Notes: generated by a model from the letters alone, not told the origin. Shown: positions 1 to 10,768, numbered from the stretch's first letter. The stretch: 64,000 nt of DNA from Aspidapion aeneum (GCA_963576565.1 CAUYVT010000040.1:110511-174510); one strand, 5' to 3'. Numbers and translations are program-made.

Positions 1-639
1 CTGATATCAAACAGATGTTCCGTCAAGTCCTTGTCAATCCTTATCACCGTCCTTATCAAAGGATATTGTGGAGGTTTTCTCCACAGGACCCACTTTCAGT
101 GTGGGAACTTTCTACTGTCACTTTTGGCATGACATGCTCACTCTTTCTAGCCATGCGTACATTAAATGAGCTGGCAGAGAGAGAAAAGGAACGTTTTCCT
201 ATGGCTAGTACTGTTCTAAAAACGTCAATTTACATCGACGATATCTTGGGAACTAGCCCTTCGCGTTCTGAAGCTCTCTCCCTTCAAACGGAACTCAATG
301 ATTTGTTAAAGTCGGGAGGATATGAACTTAAAAAATGGGCAAGTAATTGTCCTGAGTTATTGGCAACATTGCCAGAATCCGATCACACACACACTTTATC
401 AAAGTTTTAGGACTTCAATGGCATCCAAAAAACGACATTTTCTCTTATCAATGCCGAATGAAGGAAAAACCCCCAACTAAACATTCTATTTTATCTATCA
501 TAGGAACAATCTTCGATCCCTTAGGTTTGGCTAGGCTAGAACTCCTAGGCGCATTTCTTTTAAGCGTGTTGCGACGGTACGAACGGCTACCGGTGTTTAC
601 AAGCGGCCAGTTGTAAAACTGTGCCTCTTGCCGAATTAA
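1..639 (+). pseudogene. BEL/Pao retrotransposon pol remnant, internally deleted
   Basis: The first 410 bases encode the second half of a BEL/Pao reverse transcriptase. The FGMTCSLFLAMRTL block is followed by the catalytic YIDDIL motif (around 228-246) and the typical SGGYELKKWASN segment. After a frameshift near 405 the reading continues as GLQWHPKND and IFDPLGL, the connection after the RT in this family. At about 540-570 it jumps to RTATGVYKRPVVKLCLLPN and stops at 637-639, which is the usual extreme C-terminus of BEL integrase. RNase H and the integrase core are therefore missing. The 5' part lies outside the window. The element is dead: one frameshift plus a large internal deletion. The family assignment is secure from the RT block; the C-terminal assignment is from memory of the family motif. 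Confidence 0.85.
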
Positions 640-1474
640 AACTAATTTTCATTTTTCTACCTATTACCGGGTATTACAATAGTTTTTTCTTTTTTTTTAT
701 TTTTTTTTGAATTTTTGTTTGTTTGTTTTGCCTTTTTCGGGTTGCGTTATCTCTAAATAAACTTACGATACTTATCTGTTTTCATTCATTTATATTTATC
801 GGTCGATCATTTTTCTTATATCTATATCTGTCCGGTTGAGATTCTAAAATTGTGTGTTTTGGAGGGCAGTTATGTTAGCTCCCGCTAAATTTCGCGGTTG
901 TTTTTAATTTTAAAACCACACAATTGGATGACGGACAGAGTACATTTTCGCGCATTTCGCCATGCGCACCAACAATCAGTGAGATCCTTTTCTACCGCCT
1001 CGAGAAAATGGCGTGTTAATTTACTTTCTCCAACTATTTCAAATTTCTACACTTGAAAGTGCTTGATTTTGTGTACTAAAACATAGAACTAGAAACTTCA
1101 GCCCTTCAGCTACGTGGTGCCATCATTAGATCAAGACAGGGGCCCCTTGGAACGTGGAGAAATTGGCTGCAAACTGGTGAGTGCTTTGTTTCTGATTTCC
1201 GTTGTGTGGTACCAACAATTAACCTATGGACCATAATAATTTCGTGATTTCATATCAATATATTTATGTTTGTTCGCGCTTTCCTTAATTAAAATATATA
1301 CAGTCCACTGCAGTTATCGTTTTTCTACCTGCGGGCAAACACTAAGGTATTTACCAAACCACGACCACCCTTCTTTTGTGTTTTATGTTTTTTCCCAGCT
1401 GAGACACCACGACGACGACGATCTTTCTTGTCACAAGTCATTGTTAATACTAAAGTCATTATCGTTGGTTTGAA

Positions 1475-1475
<1 letters not shown>
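640..1475 (+). repeat. BEL 3' non-coding tail and possible 3' LTR
   Basis: No gene is visible here. A T-rich stretch follows the BEL stop codon. A purine-rich tract (GGAGGGCAG, about 860-868) precedes TGTTAGCTCCCGC at 873, which resembles a polypurine tract followed by an LTR start. The right end of such an LTR cannot be fixed because no second copy is in the window. From about 1,130 on (GGGGCCCCTTGGAACG, then AACTGGTGAGTG) the sequence is unassigned. The last 100-200 bases before the TA repeat probably belong to the upstream region of the P1 minor capsid gene. Confidence 0.35.
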
Positions 1476-1476
<1 letters not shown>

Positions 1477-1534
<58 letters not shown>

Positions 1535-1538
1535 TATA
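1477..1538. repeat. (TA)n microsatellite
   Basis: About 27 TA units in a row, ending in AATATATACT. It lies 36-97 bases upstream of the P1 minor capsid start codon at 1,574, so its right end (TATAAATATATA, about 1,527-1,538) may act as the TATA box of that gene. The minus-strand reading (a run of YIYIYI) is an artefact. Confidence 0.9.
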
Positions 1539-1573
1539 CTCAGCCGCGGCACGCTTACAATCAGTCTTTAGAC

Positions 1574-1876
1574 ATGTCTTTTACAATAACTTTGTCTGGG
1601 AATTTACCTACTTTAAAAGCCAATTTTAGTCCTCCACTAGATTTGCATGATGCTGACTATGAAGTAAGTCTTATTAACTTTGAAACGTTTAACGCTATTC
1701 CAAACATTGATAAGAGAAACAACAAATTTATTGTTGGAAAGTAAACAATAGAAATTTCTTCTGGAGCATATGAACTGCCGGATATTGAAGAATATTTAAA
1801 GACACAACTGCAACAGCATGGGATTACTTTATCTCTAATACCAAATGTCAACACTTTGCGTTGTGATACGAAATGC
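1574..1876 (+). pseudogene. P1 Polinton minor capsid (penton-like) protein, N-terminal segment
   Basis: Starts at the ATG at 1,574 (MSFTITLSGNLPTLKANF) and matches the small conserved protein found beside the major capsid gene in insect Polintons, thought to be the single-jelly-roll penton-like minor capsid protein. An in-frame TAA at 1,742-1,744 interrupts it after about 56 codons. The same frame then continues (SSGAYELPDIEEYLKTQL) to 1,876, where the gypsy element is inserted with TSD ATGC. The gene resumes at 9,801 and again at 11,855. A TATA-like stretch lies about 40 bases upstream. It is a pseudogene through one nonsense change and two large insertions. The capsid role is inference from the family and from the neighbouring major capsid gene. 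Confidence 0.75.
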
Positions 1877-3200
1877 TGATACGTTCGATTTTTTGTAATT
1901 AAATATTCTAGTTGTAAATATTAATTTTTATTAAGTAATTTGAAATATTTGGTCCACTGTATATTATCCGGATTTTGAGCCTGAAATGAGTCTATCTTTT
2001 TCTACCGGCCGTCAAGGTTATTGAATGAGCATAGGTCATTGTCAAAATTTAAAGGTCAGTGTGGTTTTGTAGCACCGAGGAAGCGTGTGATATTCGTAAG
2101 AATCTCCATTCATTTGGATTCACACTCTTTTCCTCCAGTTGAGGCATTTATCCTTTGGTTTTAGTTGTTTGGTTACTCAGATATTTGCCAAAGAGCTTAA
2201 AATTAGTTTGTTAGTGCTATTGGCCAGTGATACAACGTCTCTATTAGTTTTGTGGATACTGACTATAGAGACGTTCTGGTTTTGGTTTGAGTTCTGGTTA
2301 TGGTTCTGGATACGCTTATGAATAATATGAGAGACGATCTGGTTGAGGTTATGAACATGGACTCCTAAACCCCTTCTGATTTGGAATCTAGAGTAATATG
2401 GTATTTCTTAAGCTTGATATTTTGAGCTTTTATGGTAGAAGCTGTCCAGTTACGGTCCAGTTGGAAAGGACACTTGTAGATAATCCTTGTATTTATAAAG
2501 CAACTCTCCCGAAGCTGATAAAAGGAACCTTCAGTGTGGCTGCCAGTCATCCTTTGCTGCTATGATAAGTACCCCATAGGGGAGTGATTTTCGAAACTAT
2601 ATCGCGTTTAGATTAAACCTTACTAAATGGCTCAATACTATATTGACTAGAATTATCTAGGTCTATGTTTATTATTATTAAAATGATAGGCTACTGTGTA
2701 GTCAGGAATAAAGCTGACCCGCGTATATAACCGAGTCTAGAAAGCGTCACTTTATCCCTGGTAGGTACAGCTCTCGAGAGTTCTAATATTTAGAACTAGG
2801 TTTACTTAATTATGGTATTAGTTTAGTTATTTAATCATTCTGAACCATTCAAAATTTAACCGTTACTTAAAATAATGTAATACGAATTTATTAATTGATT
2901 TTCATTAAAATGTAGTGATCGAAATTTAGGATACTTTATTCAATTTACACATTGACATCATCTGATGCGTGCTTTTGGCAAATATAATTATGGAATCCTT
3001 AGTGGTTAGGACAATTCCTATAAATCTGGCAACTATCAGTTTGGTTTGAGGTTACGTGGTTAAATAAAACCACTTGGCGCCCTAAAATTGACATCTTATA
3101 TTAGAATTTTGGAAAATTGATTCCAAAACTAACCCATGACCGACTCCGACTAGAGACTGGTTCGAGCCCCGTAACCTAACTTTTAAAAAGTTACGTAACA
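1877..3200 (+). repeat. gypsy 5' LTR
   Basis: Starts TGATACGTTC, ends TTACGTAACA. Inside are AATAAA (about 2,707) and a TATA-like GTATATAACC (about 2,724). Compared with the 3' LTR it has about 53 extra bases near 2,263-2,315 (a GTTCTGGTT-rich stretch) and scattered single-base differences. The next bases (TTTTTGGCACCCAACGTGAG, from about 3,204) look like a tRNA primer-binding site. Confidence 0.93.
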
Positions 3201-4002
3201 GGTATTTTTGGCACCCAACGTGAGGCCTCTTATTTAGAGTTATTCATTGAAATCGGTTCAGTAAACTCTGAAAATTTGGTTTAAAAATTTTCAATGGTTC
3301 AAATTCTACAAGTATATTTATATGATAGGTATAGTACTGTACTAATCATGCTTTGCTTTTTAGGTCATTATTAGTGTACATAATAATATTTTGTTTATTG
3401 GTTAATTTTATTTGAGCCACTCAGTAACTGCTAAAATTATTTCGCGCATATAAGGAATTAAATCATGTTGTCTTTGTCTTCAAACAAAAAATAAAAACGG
3501 TCGCCATGCAGTCTGTCGTATACATTTTTAAAAAAAAGTAACTATCCAAAATAAAATCCGAGTCCAATTATAAAATTTTAATCCGAAACAGTCGAAAAAA
3601 ACTACACGTTCGGATAAATAATTGGCATGAATCGAGGCATTTTATTTTCTTATCTGCTTAAACTTTTTGTGGCTCCTAAAAATTTAATTTTTGGAAACAG
3701 ACAGACCTACATACAGACAGACAATTGTTTAATTTTTTATTCATGGGATATTAAAGTTAAAAGTAAAAGTCGTTTCAGAACGCTAAAAATCATTTTTATT
3801 TTTGAAGTAAAATTACCTATAATAAATACGTAGTAAGTACCTATTTCGCCGCAACCTTGAATTTATTTAATTTGGTACGCGAAAATTATAAATTGATAAG
3901 AATTTTTGCTGTGAGCGAAAGAGTTTTTTTGTGGCTCCTTTTAAAATATAATAATTGGGAATTCCCTATTGCATATTTGTTTTGATTTTTTTTTTGTTTA
4001 CA

Positions 4003-4182
4003 ATGGATCCCCACAGACTAAATAGATCGGAACTAGAGTATGAATTAACGGCCCGAGGTTTTAAAAATTTAAGCTCTTACGCGGTTAAAACTTTACGAAA
4101 AACTCTATCCGAAGAGTTGAAAAAAGAGACTTTTGGAAATATCGGGACTGACGTAGATTTTAGGCCGGAGGGTCAGAAATAA
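4003..4182 (+). pseudogene. gypsy gag N-terminal fragment
   Basis: The ATG at 4,003 opens MDPHRLNRSELEYELTARGF, a short SAP-like N-terminus often seen in insect gypsy Gag proteins. It stops at 4,180-4,182. The rest of gag continues from about 4,200 in another frame (offset +2), so a frameshift separates them. The preceding 800 bases after the 5' LTR are an untranslated leader with no gene. Confidence 0.7.
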
Positions 4183-4220
4183 ATATTTCTACCGAAAAAA
4201 TCGTAGAAATAGAGAAGGTC

Positions 4221-6017
4221 TTGGGAGATAAAGAAACGGTTTTCACGGAAAATAGTCAGCGCTGTCTTGAGACAAAGATACAGCATGTTTACAGTCGGTT
4301 ATCTAGATTAAAAATATCAAAAGAAGATGAAAATGCAGACACATTCGAGTCGTCCATTTCAGATTTATACTCCAGGTTGGAAGAGATTGAAAACTCTTTA
4401 GATTTAAGGATGCAGGAACCTGTAGTCACCCTCCCCACTTCTTCCAATTTTGTTAATTCACAAAATGGACCACAGAACTTAAGTTCTCAGACTTCTGCAT
4501 GCGGTAATGCCGAGAGTATTCCTTCTGTTGTAATGCCTTCTTGTACTCAAATTGTGACTGAGCCATTGACTAGTCACGTGACTACGAGTTTTTCGAGACC
4601 TACTGTGCCTGTGCATCAATGGGATATTTGTTTTCGTGGAGATGGGATAGGTTTAAGTGTGACTGCTTTCTTGGAGTTATGCGAAGAGTATAGAGTTGCT
4701 CGGAACGTACCTGAGAATAAGTTAGTAGATTGTGTGTGTGAGTTATTGATTGAGGATGCCCGAAGATGGTATCGCAGAAATAAGACAAAAAATACTTGGG
4801 ATGAGTTTAAAGCTTTACTTAGGAAAGAATATTTGAATTCTTATTATGGGACTGATCTTTGGAAAGAAATTAATGAGAGTAAGCAAGGCCCAAATGAAAG
4901 AGTTGGTGCTTATTTTTCCCGGATGTTAAATTTATTTAATTATTTGCCTACGCCGGCGACCGAAGAACAAAAACATAGTGTTTTGCGTCATAGTTTATGC
5001 CCTTATTTTATAACGAATACTAGCTTGGTTCCCATTCGGACAGTTGATGATCTTGAGGACGCCTGTAAAAGCCTTGAAGAGGGTAGATATCTTGCTAAAA
5101 ATTATAAGACCAGTCCTTCCTCGCGAGTTAATTTATTAGAACCTGGTTTAGCTGGTCCTTCCTTGGAGAGCCCTCCTTGTCGTCGAGATGGTCCTGAGAT
5201 ACACGCCCTTACTTGCTGGAACTGCAGAGATAGTGGACACAGATTTTCTTCTTGCTCTAAGCCAAGAGTAGAACAGTTTTGTTTTTTATGTGGTAAACGT
5301 GGAGTAACGAAGTTTAAGTCGTCAGGGAAACGAATCCAGAGGCCATCGGGGTGCCGGACGATCGCCTCGTCAGAACTAGACAGACCGGTAGATCAGTCGT
5401 GGAAAGCTTGGTTGAACTTTGTAAAGTTGAGCTTTAAGAAAGATCGAATAAATTCTTTATTTTGTTCAGTAGGTAATGATCCTCGTCCTTATTTAGTTGT
5501 AAATATTTTTGACTTAAGTTTTCGTGGTTTGTTAGATACTGGTGCGAGTCAAACAGTAGTTGGTAGGTTACGTTGGCAGAGACTGAAGTCTTTAAATTTG
5601 TACATAGAACCATGCTACGTCCCTATTAAAGTCGCAAATGGAAATAATTGCAACGTTTTAAGTTCGGTATGCTTGCCTATTAAGTTAGAAAATAAAGTTA
5701 AAGTTATAAAAGTATTAGTAGTTTTAGATATTGAGATAGAAATAATTTTCGGCATCGATTTTTGGAAAGATATGGATATTGTTGCCACATTTTCGAATAA
5801 TTCCTGGACTTTTGGTGATACCAATTTAGATTGTAGTGATATTGGCTTGATGAGTATAGACTCTTGCGACCGTGAAAAACTTAATTGTTTGGTAAATGAG
5901 TTTTTCAGTAAGCAACCTTTAGGTTTAGGGTGTGCTAAAAATATTGAACATGTAATGAACACTGGTGATCATCCCCCATTAAGCAACGGTATTACCAAGT
6001 GTCTCCGTATATTTTAA
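4221..6017 (+). CDS. gypsy Gag-protease polyprotein (open, but ends by frameshift)
   Basis: A 598-codon open frame. Residues about 130-290 resemble the gypsy capsid region (WYRRNKTKNTWDEFKALLRK and following). A CCHC zinc knuckle lies at about residues 333-346 (CWNCRDSGHRFSSC). A second knuckle starts (CFLCG) but runs into unrelated sequence (about 5,300-5,400), so it is broken. The aspartic protease motif LLDTGASQTVVG sits at about residues 437-448. The frame ends at 6,017, where a one-base shift in a C run near 5,968-5,975 separates it from the RT frame, which overlaps from 5,999. Gag packages element RNA and the protease cleaves the polyprotein. The upstream gag start is displaced (see 4,003). 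Probably non-functional. Confidence 0.85.
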   Translation: MGDKETVFTENSQRCLETKIQHVYSRLSRLKISKEDENADTFESSISDLYSRLEEIENSLDLRMQEPVVTLPTSSNFVNSQNGPQNLSSQTSACGNAESIPSVVMPSCTQIVTEPLTSHVTTSFSRPTVPVHQWDICFRGDGIGLSVTAFLELCEEYRVARNVPENKLVDCVCELLIEDARRWYRRNKTKNTWDEFKALLRKEYLNSYYGTDLWKEINESKQGPNERVGAYFSRMLNLFNYLPTPATEEQKHSVLRHSLCPYFITNTSLVPIRTVDDLEDACKSLEEGRYLAKNYKTSPSSRVNLLEPGLAGPSLESPPCRRDGPEIHALTCWNCRDSGHRFSSCSKPRVEQFCFLCGKRGVTKFKSSGKRIQRPSGCRTIASSELDRPVDQSWKAWLNFVKLSFKKDRINSLFCSVGNDPRPYLVVNIFDLSFRGLLDTGASQTVVGRLRWQRLKSLNLYIEPCYVPIKVANGNNCNVLSSVCLPIKLENKVKVIKVLVVLDIEIEIIFGIDFWKDMDIVATFSNNSWTFGDTNLDCSDIGLMSIDSCDREKLNCLVNEFFSKQPLGLGCAKNIEHVMNTGDHPPLSNGITKCLRIF

Positions 6018-7612
6018 AAATAATTCATGAGCAAGTTGATGAACTTTTGGGGCTAGGTATTATTGAACCGTCCACTTCAGCTTGGTCATCCCCTATTGTT
6101 ATGGTGCCTAAGGGTAATAATAAATATCGTATGTGTACCGATTATCGCCGTGTAAATCAGGTGACCTTGAAAGACGCTTATCCCCTTCCTTATGTAAATA
6201 GAATTCTTGATAAGCTAGGAAGTTCAAGAGTTCTTTCATCTTTAGACTTAAAGAGTGCTTACCATCAGATACCGCTTGAGAAAAGTAGTAAGGAAAAGAC
6301 TGCATTTACTGTTCAAGGCCGTGGGTTTTACCAATATAAGAGATTAGCTTTTGGATTATGTAATGCACTTGCGACCTTTCAGAGATTCATAGAAAACTTG
6401 TTTTCAGACCTAAATCATTCAGTTTTTATTTATTTAGAAGACATTATTATAGCTACCCCTGACGTATCATCTTATCTAGATACTCTAAAAGTTGTAGTTG
6501 ATAGATTATTGTCGGCTAAGCTTACTGTTAACCGTGAGAAATGTGATTTTCTGAAAACAGAGCTTAAATATATAGGGTTTATAGTTGTACAAGGATTACG
6601 CACTGATCCAGATAAAGTCAATTCCATGCTAATTTTTCCAACCCCTAAGTCTGTACGTGAAGTTAGAAGATTTGTTGGCCTAGTATCGTATTACAGACGA
6701 TTTTTAAAAGACTATGCCACTTTAGTGTCTCCTTTGACCAAGTTAACCCGTAGAAATTGTAAATTTATTTGGTCGGACGAAGCTGAAAAAGCTTTTATTA
6801 AAATTAAGGATCTTTTGGTATCTCCCCCTATACTTACATCCCCCGATTTTGACAGAAAATTTGTGCTGCATTGTGATGCTTCTCAAGTTGGACTAGGTTG
6901 TGTCCTTACCCAAAATTTTGATGATGGAGAAAAAGTTATAGCTTTTGCAAGTAGATCGTTGACAGCTCAAGAATCAAAGTATGCATCTGTAGAGTTAGAA
7001 TGTCTATGTGTTTTTTGGGCTATTCAGAAATTTAGACCCTATATTGAAAGTGTTAAGTTTGAAGTAATAACCGATTGTTATTCGCTTTTATGGTTAAACA
7101 AATTACAGAATGTTAATGGTAGATTAAGTCGTTGGTCTTTACAGTTACAGAGTTATAATTTTGATATGACACATAGAAAAGGAAAGTGTAATGTTGTGCC
7201 TGATGCTTTATCCCGTAGAATTGCTTATATTGATGTTTGCTTGGACGATCATGACGAATGGTATTCTACCTTAATGCTAAAAATAAAAACCTCTCCCGAA
7301 AAATATCCAAAATATCGTATTCAGGAAGGTAAAATTTATAGACATACCCCTTCAAAATCCCCTGTTTTAGACCCTAATAGTGAGTGGAAATTATTAGTAC
7401 CCAAATCATTAAGAAAGTCCGTTTTTGCCGAATGTCATGAATCCCTTGAAGCTGGTCATTTAGGTTATTATAAAACTAGGAAAAGAATTTCATTTTTATA
7501 CTTTTGGCCCGGCATGAACAAAGATATCTTAAAATGTGTCAGAAGTTGCGAAGTATGTAAAGCCCAAAAGCCCGAACCCAAGGAAAATTTCATATCCTTT
7601 TCAAGTTATTAG
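5999..7612 (+). CDS. gypsy reverse transcriptase, RNase H and integrase zinc domain
   Basis: A 537-codon frame. RT blocks: SAWSSPIVMVPKG, CTDYRRVN, SLDLKSAYHQI, then YLEDIIIA at about 6,430-6,453. The usual YxDD has become Y-L-E-D, replacing one catalytic aspartate, so polymerase activity is probably lost. RNase H follows (LHCDASQVGLGCVL, ELECLCVFWAI, VITDCYSLLWL). The integrase HHCC zinc module is at the end (ECHESLEAGHLGYY ... CVRSCEVCKAQK). A frameshift near 7,580 separates this frame from the integrase core. The first residues overlap the Gag-protease frame because of the upstream frameshift. Confidence 0.9.
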   Translation: MSPYILKIIHEQVDELLGLGIIEPSTSAWSSPIVMVPKGNNKYRMCTDYRRVNQVTLKDAYPLPYVNRILDKLGSSRVLSSLDLKSAYHQIPLEKSSKEKTAFTVQGRGFYQYKRLAFGLCNALATFQRFIENLFSDLNHSVFIYLEDIIIATPDVSSYLDTLKVVVDRLLSAKLTVNREKCDFLKTELKYIGFIVVQGLRTDPDKVNSMLIFPTPKSVREVRRFVGLVSYYRRFLKDYATLVSPLTKLTRRNCKFIWSDEAEKAFIKIKDLLVSPPILTSPDFDRKFVLHCDASQVGLGCVLTQNFDDGEKVIAFASRSLTAQESKYASVELECLCVFWAIQKFRPYIESVKFEVITDCYSLLWLNKLQNVNGRLSRWSLQLQSYNFDMTHRKGKCNVVPDALSRRIAYIDVCLDDHDEWYSTLMLKIKTSPEKYPKYRIQEGKIYRHTPSKSPVLDPNSEWKLLVPKSLRKSVFAECHESLEAGHLGYYKTRKRISFLYFWPGMNKDILKCVRSCEVCKAQKPEPKENFISFSSY

Positions 7613-8480
7613 TACAGATTTTCAAGGCCCATTCCCTTTGAGTCGATCCAAAAATAGGTTTATTTTAGTCATAACAGATTTATTTACAAAATCTCTTATT
7701 TTCCCTGTAAAATCCGCCACTAGTGATGCAGTGATTAAGCATTTGGAGAAAGATTGATTTTTAATATATGGAGTACCTGATTATGTTGTAGCAGATAATG
7801 GATCTTCCTACGTGAATCATAAACTGATGAAAATGTGTGAGAATTATGATTGTAAAATGAGATTTAATGCTAAATGGGATCCTGAAGCCAATCCTACCGA
7901 GAGATATAACAGAACTTTAAAGCAGATGATAAGGTCTTTTGTTAATCAAAATGATCATAGAACATGGGATTTGGAGTTACATAAACTTGGTTTTGCTTTG
8001 AGAACAAGTGTCTCCGAAGTTACTGGTTATACCCCCGCTTATTTAACATTTGGTAGAGAATTACCCATTTCTGGAAAAGAATTTAGAAAAGGTGGTCCTT
8101 CTTTATTAAATGAACCTGTTTCGTTAGATACTCCTCAAAAACTTACTAAACATATGGAAGAAATTACTTAAATTCGAGAGAAAGTGAAGAATATTCTTAC
8201 TAAGTCTTATCAGCAGTCTGCTAATCGATATAATCTAAGAAGGCGTCCTATTGTCTTAAATCCCGGACAGGTTGTTTGGAAAAGAAATTATGTATTGTCA
8301 AATGCTGGTACTTATTTCGCTGCTAAGTTAGCCCCCAAATTTGTAAAATGCATTGTGTTGCAAAAGAAAGCTCCTAATGTATATACGTTAGCTGATTTTG
8401 ACACTAAAATAAATATTGCAGATTGGGCTCTTAAAGACATTAAACTTGATCTTAGTAATTTAAGTGATGCTGAAGCTTAA
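7580..8480 (+). pseudogene. gypsy integrase core and C-terminus, two in-frame stops
   Basis: One frame from about 7,580 to 8,480 holds the integrase core: VISTDFQGPFPLS (first D), VVADNGSSY (second D) and the NPTERYNR region (E), followed by a basic C-terminal domain (ANRYNLRRR, NPGQVVWKRNY). A TGA at 7,755-7,757 and a TAA at 8,169-8,171 interrupt it. It is shifted relative to the RT frame. The triad itself is present, so loss of function comes from stops and the frameshift. Confidence 0.85.
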
Positions 8481-8530
8481 TATGAAAAAGAATTAAATCT
8501 TAATTTTTTTTTGTGGACTTTGAGGAAGGT

Positions 8531-9800
8531 TGATACGTTCGATTTTTTGTAATTAAATATTCTAGTTGTAAATATAAATTTTTATTAAGTAATTTTAAAT
8601 ATTTGGTCCACTGTATATTATCCGGATTTTGAGCCTGAAATGAGTCTATCTTTTTCTACCGGCCGTCAAGGTTATTGAATGAGCATAGGTCATTGTCAAA
8701 ATTTAAAGGTCAGTGTGGTTTTATAGCACCGAGGAAGCGTGTGATATTCGTAAGAATCTCCATTCATTTGGATTCACACTCTTTTCCTCCAGTTCAGGCA
8801 TTTATCCTTTGGTTTTAGTTGTTTGGTTACTCAGATATTTGCCGAAGAGCTTAAAATTAGTTTGTTAGTGCTACTGGCCAGTGATACAACGTCTCTATTA
8901 GTTTTGTGGATACTGACTATGAATAATATGAGAGACGATCTGGTTAAGGTTATGAACATGGACTCCTAAACCCCTCCTGATTTGGAATCTAGAGTAATAT
9001 GGTATTTCTTAAGCTTGATCTATTGAGCTTTTATGGTTGAAGCTGTCCAGTTACGGTCCAGTTGGAAAGGACACTTGTAGATAATCCTTGTATTTATAAA
9101 GCAACTCTCCCGCAGCTGATAAATGGAACCTCCAGTGTGGCTGCCAGTCATCCTTTGCTGCTATATAAGTACCCCATAGGGGCGTGCTTTTCGAAACTAT
9201 ATCGCGTTTAGATTAAACCTTACTAAATGGCTCAATACTATATTGACTAGAATGATCTAGGTCTATGTTTATTATTCTTAAAATGATAGGCTACTGTGTA
9301 GTCAGGAATAAAGCTGACCCGCGTATATAACCGAGTCTAGAAAGCGTCACTTTATCCCTGGTAGGTACAGCTCTCGAGAGTTCTAATATTTAGAACTAGG
9401 TTTACTTAATTATGGTATTAGTTTAGTCATTTAATCATTCTGAACCATTCAAAATTTAACCGTTACTTAAAATAATGTAATACGAATTTATTAATTGATT
9501 TTCATTAAAATGTAGTAATCGCAATTTAGGATACTTTATTTCAATTTACACATTGACATCATCTGATGCGTGCCTTTGGCAAATATAATTATGGAATCCT
9601 TAGTGGTTAGGACAATTCCTATAAATCTGGCAACTATCAGTTTGGTTTGAGGTTACGTGGTTAAATAAAACCACTTGGCGCCCTAAAATTGACATCTTAT
9701 ATTAAAATTTTGGAAAATTGATTCCAAAACTAACCGATGACCGACTCCGACTAGAGACTGGTTCGACCCCGTAACCTAACTTTTAAAAAGTTACGTAACA
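8531..9800 (+). repeat. gypsy 3' LTR
   Basis: Same ends as the 5' LTR (TGATACG ... GTAACA). It is preceded by a short purine tract (TGAGGAAGGT, 8,521-8,530). It lacks about 53 bases present in the 5' copy and differs at scattered single positions. Confidence 0.93.
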
Positions 9801-10029
9801 ATGCAGTGAAAATATCGAATTTACCAGTGTAACAATTGGCAGTATTTTAGGATTTGGAGATGGATCTTACGAAGGCAATAAATTGCATACTTCGCAAAAG
9901 ACTACAGAAATTATTAGAGTTAATTCAATATTGATAAATTGTAACATTGCAAATGGATCATATTTCAATGGAGAGCCCACTCACTCAATATATGTATTTT
10001 TCCCTTTAGCACCAGTCGGATATAAAATT
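9801..10029 (+). pseudogene. P1 Polinton minor capsid protein, middle segment
   Basis: The reading frame broken at 1,876 resumes after the gypsy 3' LTR: CSENIEFTSV, GSILGFGDGSYEG, NCNIANGSYFNGEPTHSIYV, FFPLAPVGYKI. No stop occurs in this segment. It ends at 10,029 with the 12 bases GGATATAAAATT, repeated at 11,855-11,866 as the TSD of the hammerhead array. The LGF and FFPLAPVGYKI blocks are typical of the conserved insect Polinton protein. Confidence 0.75.
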
Positions 10030-10317
10030 CGCAACTTTACAAGGAAAAAACTCACAGCCGTTCTCCGTTAGATTAAAAACACTGCACTTGCATCGAAAAA
10101 ATTAATTTCATCAGCAAGCCGCGATTCGTAAGATGTACACGAAATAAAACTGAAAATCAAAACTTAAACACTTACCACAACACTAAAATGCACAACACAT
10201 AAACGACTGCAAAGCAAACTAAACAAACCAACCTCACTTTTAACGAGATCAGCTGTTCATCTGCCCGCACGTACCCAACCAAAGTATTAATAAGTCCGGT
10301 TAGGTGTGGTCTGACTA

Positions 10318-10364
10318 GCCACAGACACATGTGTTTCGCTCTTATTAGAGCACATCAGTGTGAC
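10318..10364 (-). ncRNA. hammerhead ribozyme motif, unit 1 (type I)
   Basis: Read on the minus strand: stem I 3' side GTCACA, core CTGATG followed by T, stem II hairpin GCTCTAATAAGAGC, core GAA, self-complementary stem III ACACATGTGT, cleavage-site C, then stem I 5' side TGTGGC (pairs with GTCACA with one G-U). This is the type I layout with a minimal stem III, as in Penelope and retrozyme hammerheads. One deviation: position 9 is U where A is usual. Stem II loop is AATA here and AATG in the other units. Confidence 0.72.
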
Positions 10365-10721
10365 ATAAGTCTTCAAGCTTACAAAGCCTGGCCGGCAATC
10401 TAAAAATAAGAACAAGTCCACCACGGAGCCTTATACATCGCAACTTTACAAGGAAAAAACTCACAGTCGTTCTCCGTTAGATTAAAAACACTGCACTTGC
10501 ATCGAAAAAATTAATTTCATCAGCAAGCCGCGATTCGTAAGATGTACACGAAATACAACTGAAAATCAAAACTTAAATACTTACCACAACACTAAAATGC
10601 ACAACATATAAACGACTGCAAAGCAAACAAACCAACCTCACTTTTAACGAGATCAGCTGTTCATCTGCCCGCACGTATCCAACCAAAGTATTAATAACTC
10701 CGGTTAGGTGTGGTCTGACTA

Positions 10722-10768
10722 GCCACAGACACATGTGTTTCGCTCTCATTAGAGCACATCAGTGTGAC
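10722..10768 (-). ncRNA. hammerhead ribozyme motif, unit 2 (type I)
   Basis: Same layout as unit 1, with stem II GCTCTAATGAGAGC. Spacing from the unit 1 motif is 404 bases, which would be the length of a self-cleaved monomer. The U at position 9 is shared. Confidence 0.72.

Larger units (their letters stand above)
1877..9800 (+). mobile_element. Ty3/gypsy LTR retrotransposon, decayed, with 4-bp TSD
   Basis: Two LTRs (1,877-3,200 and 8,531-9,800) begin TGATACG and end GTAACA, and flank gag and pol in the order gag, protease, RT, RNase H, integrase, which is the gypsy order. The element is bordered by ATGC at 1,873-1,876 and at 9,801-9,804. Outside these bases the P1 minor capsid reading frame continues without gain or loss. 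No env-like gene is visible after integrase. Several frameshifts and stops, plus a changed RT active site, show it is inactive. Confidence 0.95.

Noticed and set aside
1325..1552. 75-codon frame with a YIYIYI run on the minus strand
   Set aside because: Created by the TA microsatellite.
3627..3833. 68-codon frame in the gypsy leader
   Set aside because: Lies between the 5' LTR and gag with no similarity to element proteins; likely chance.
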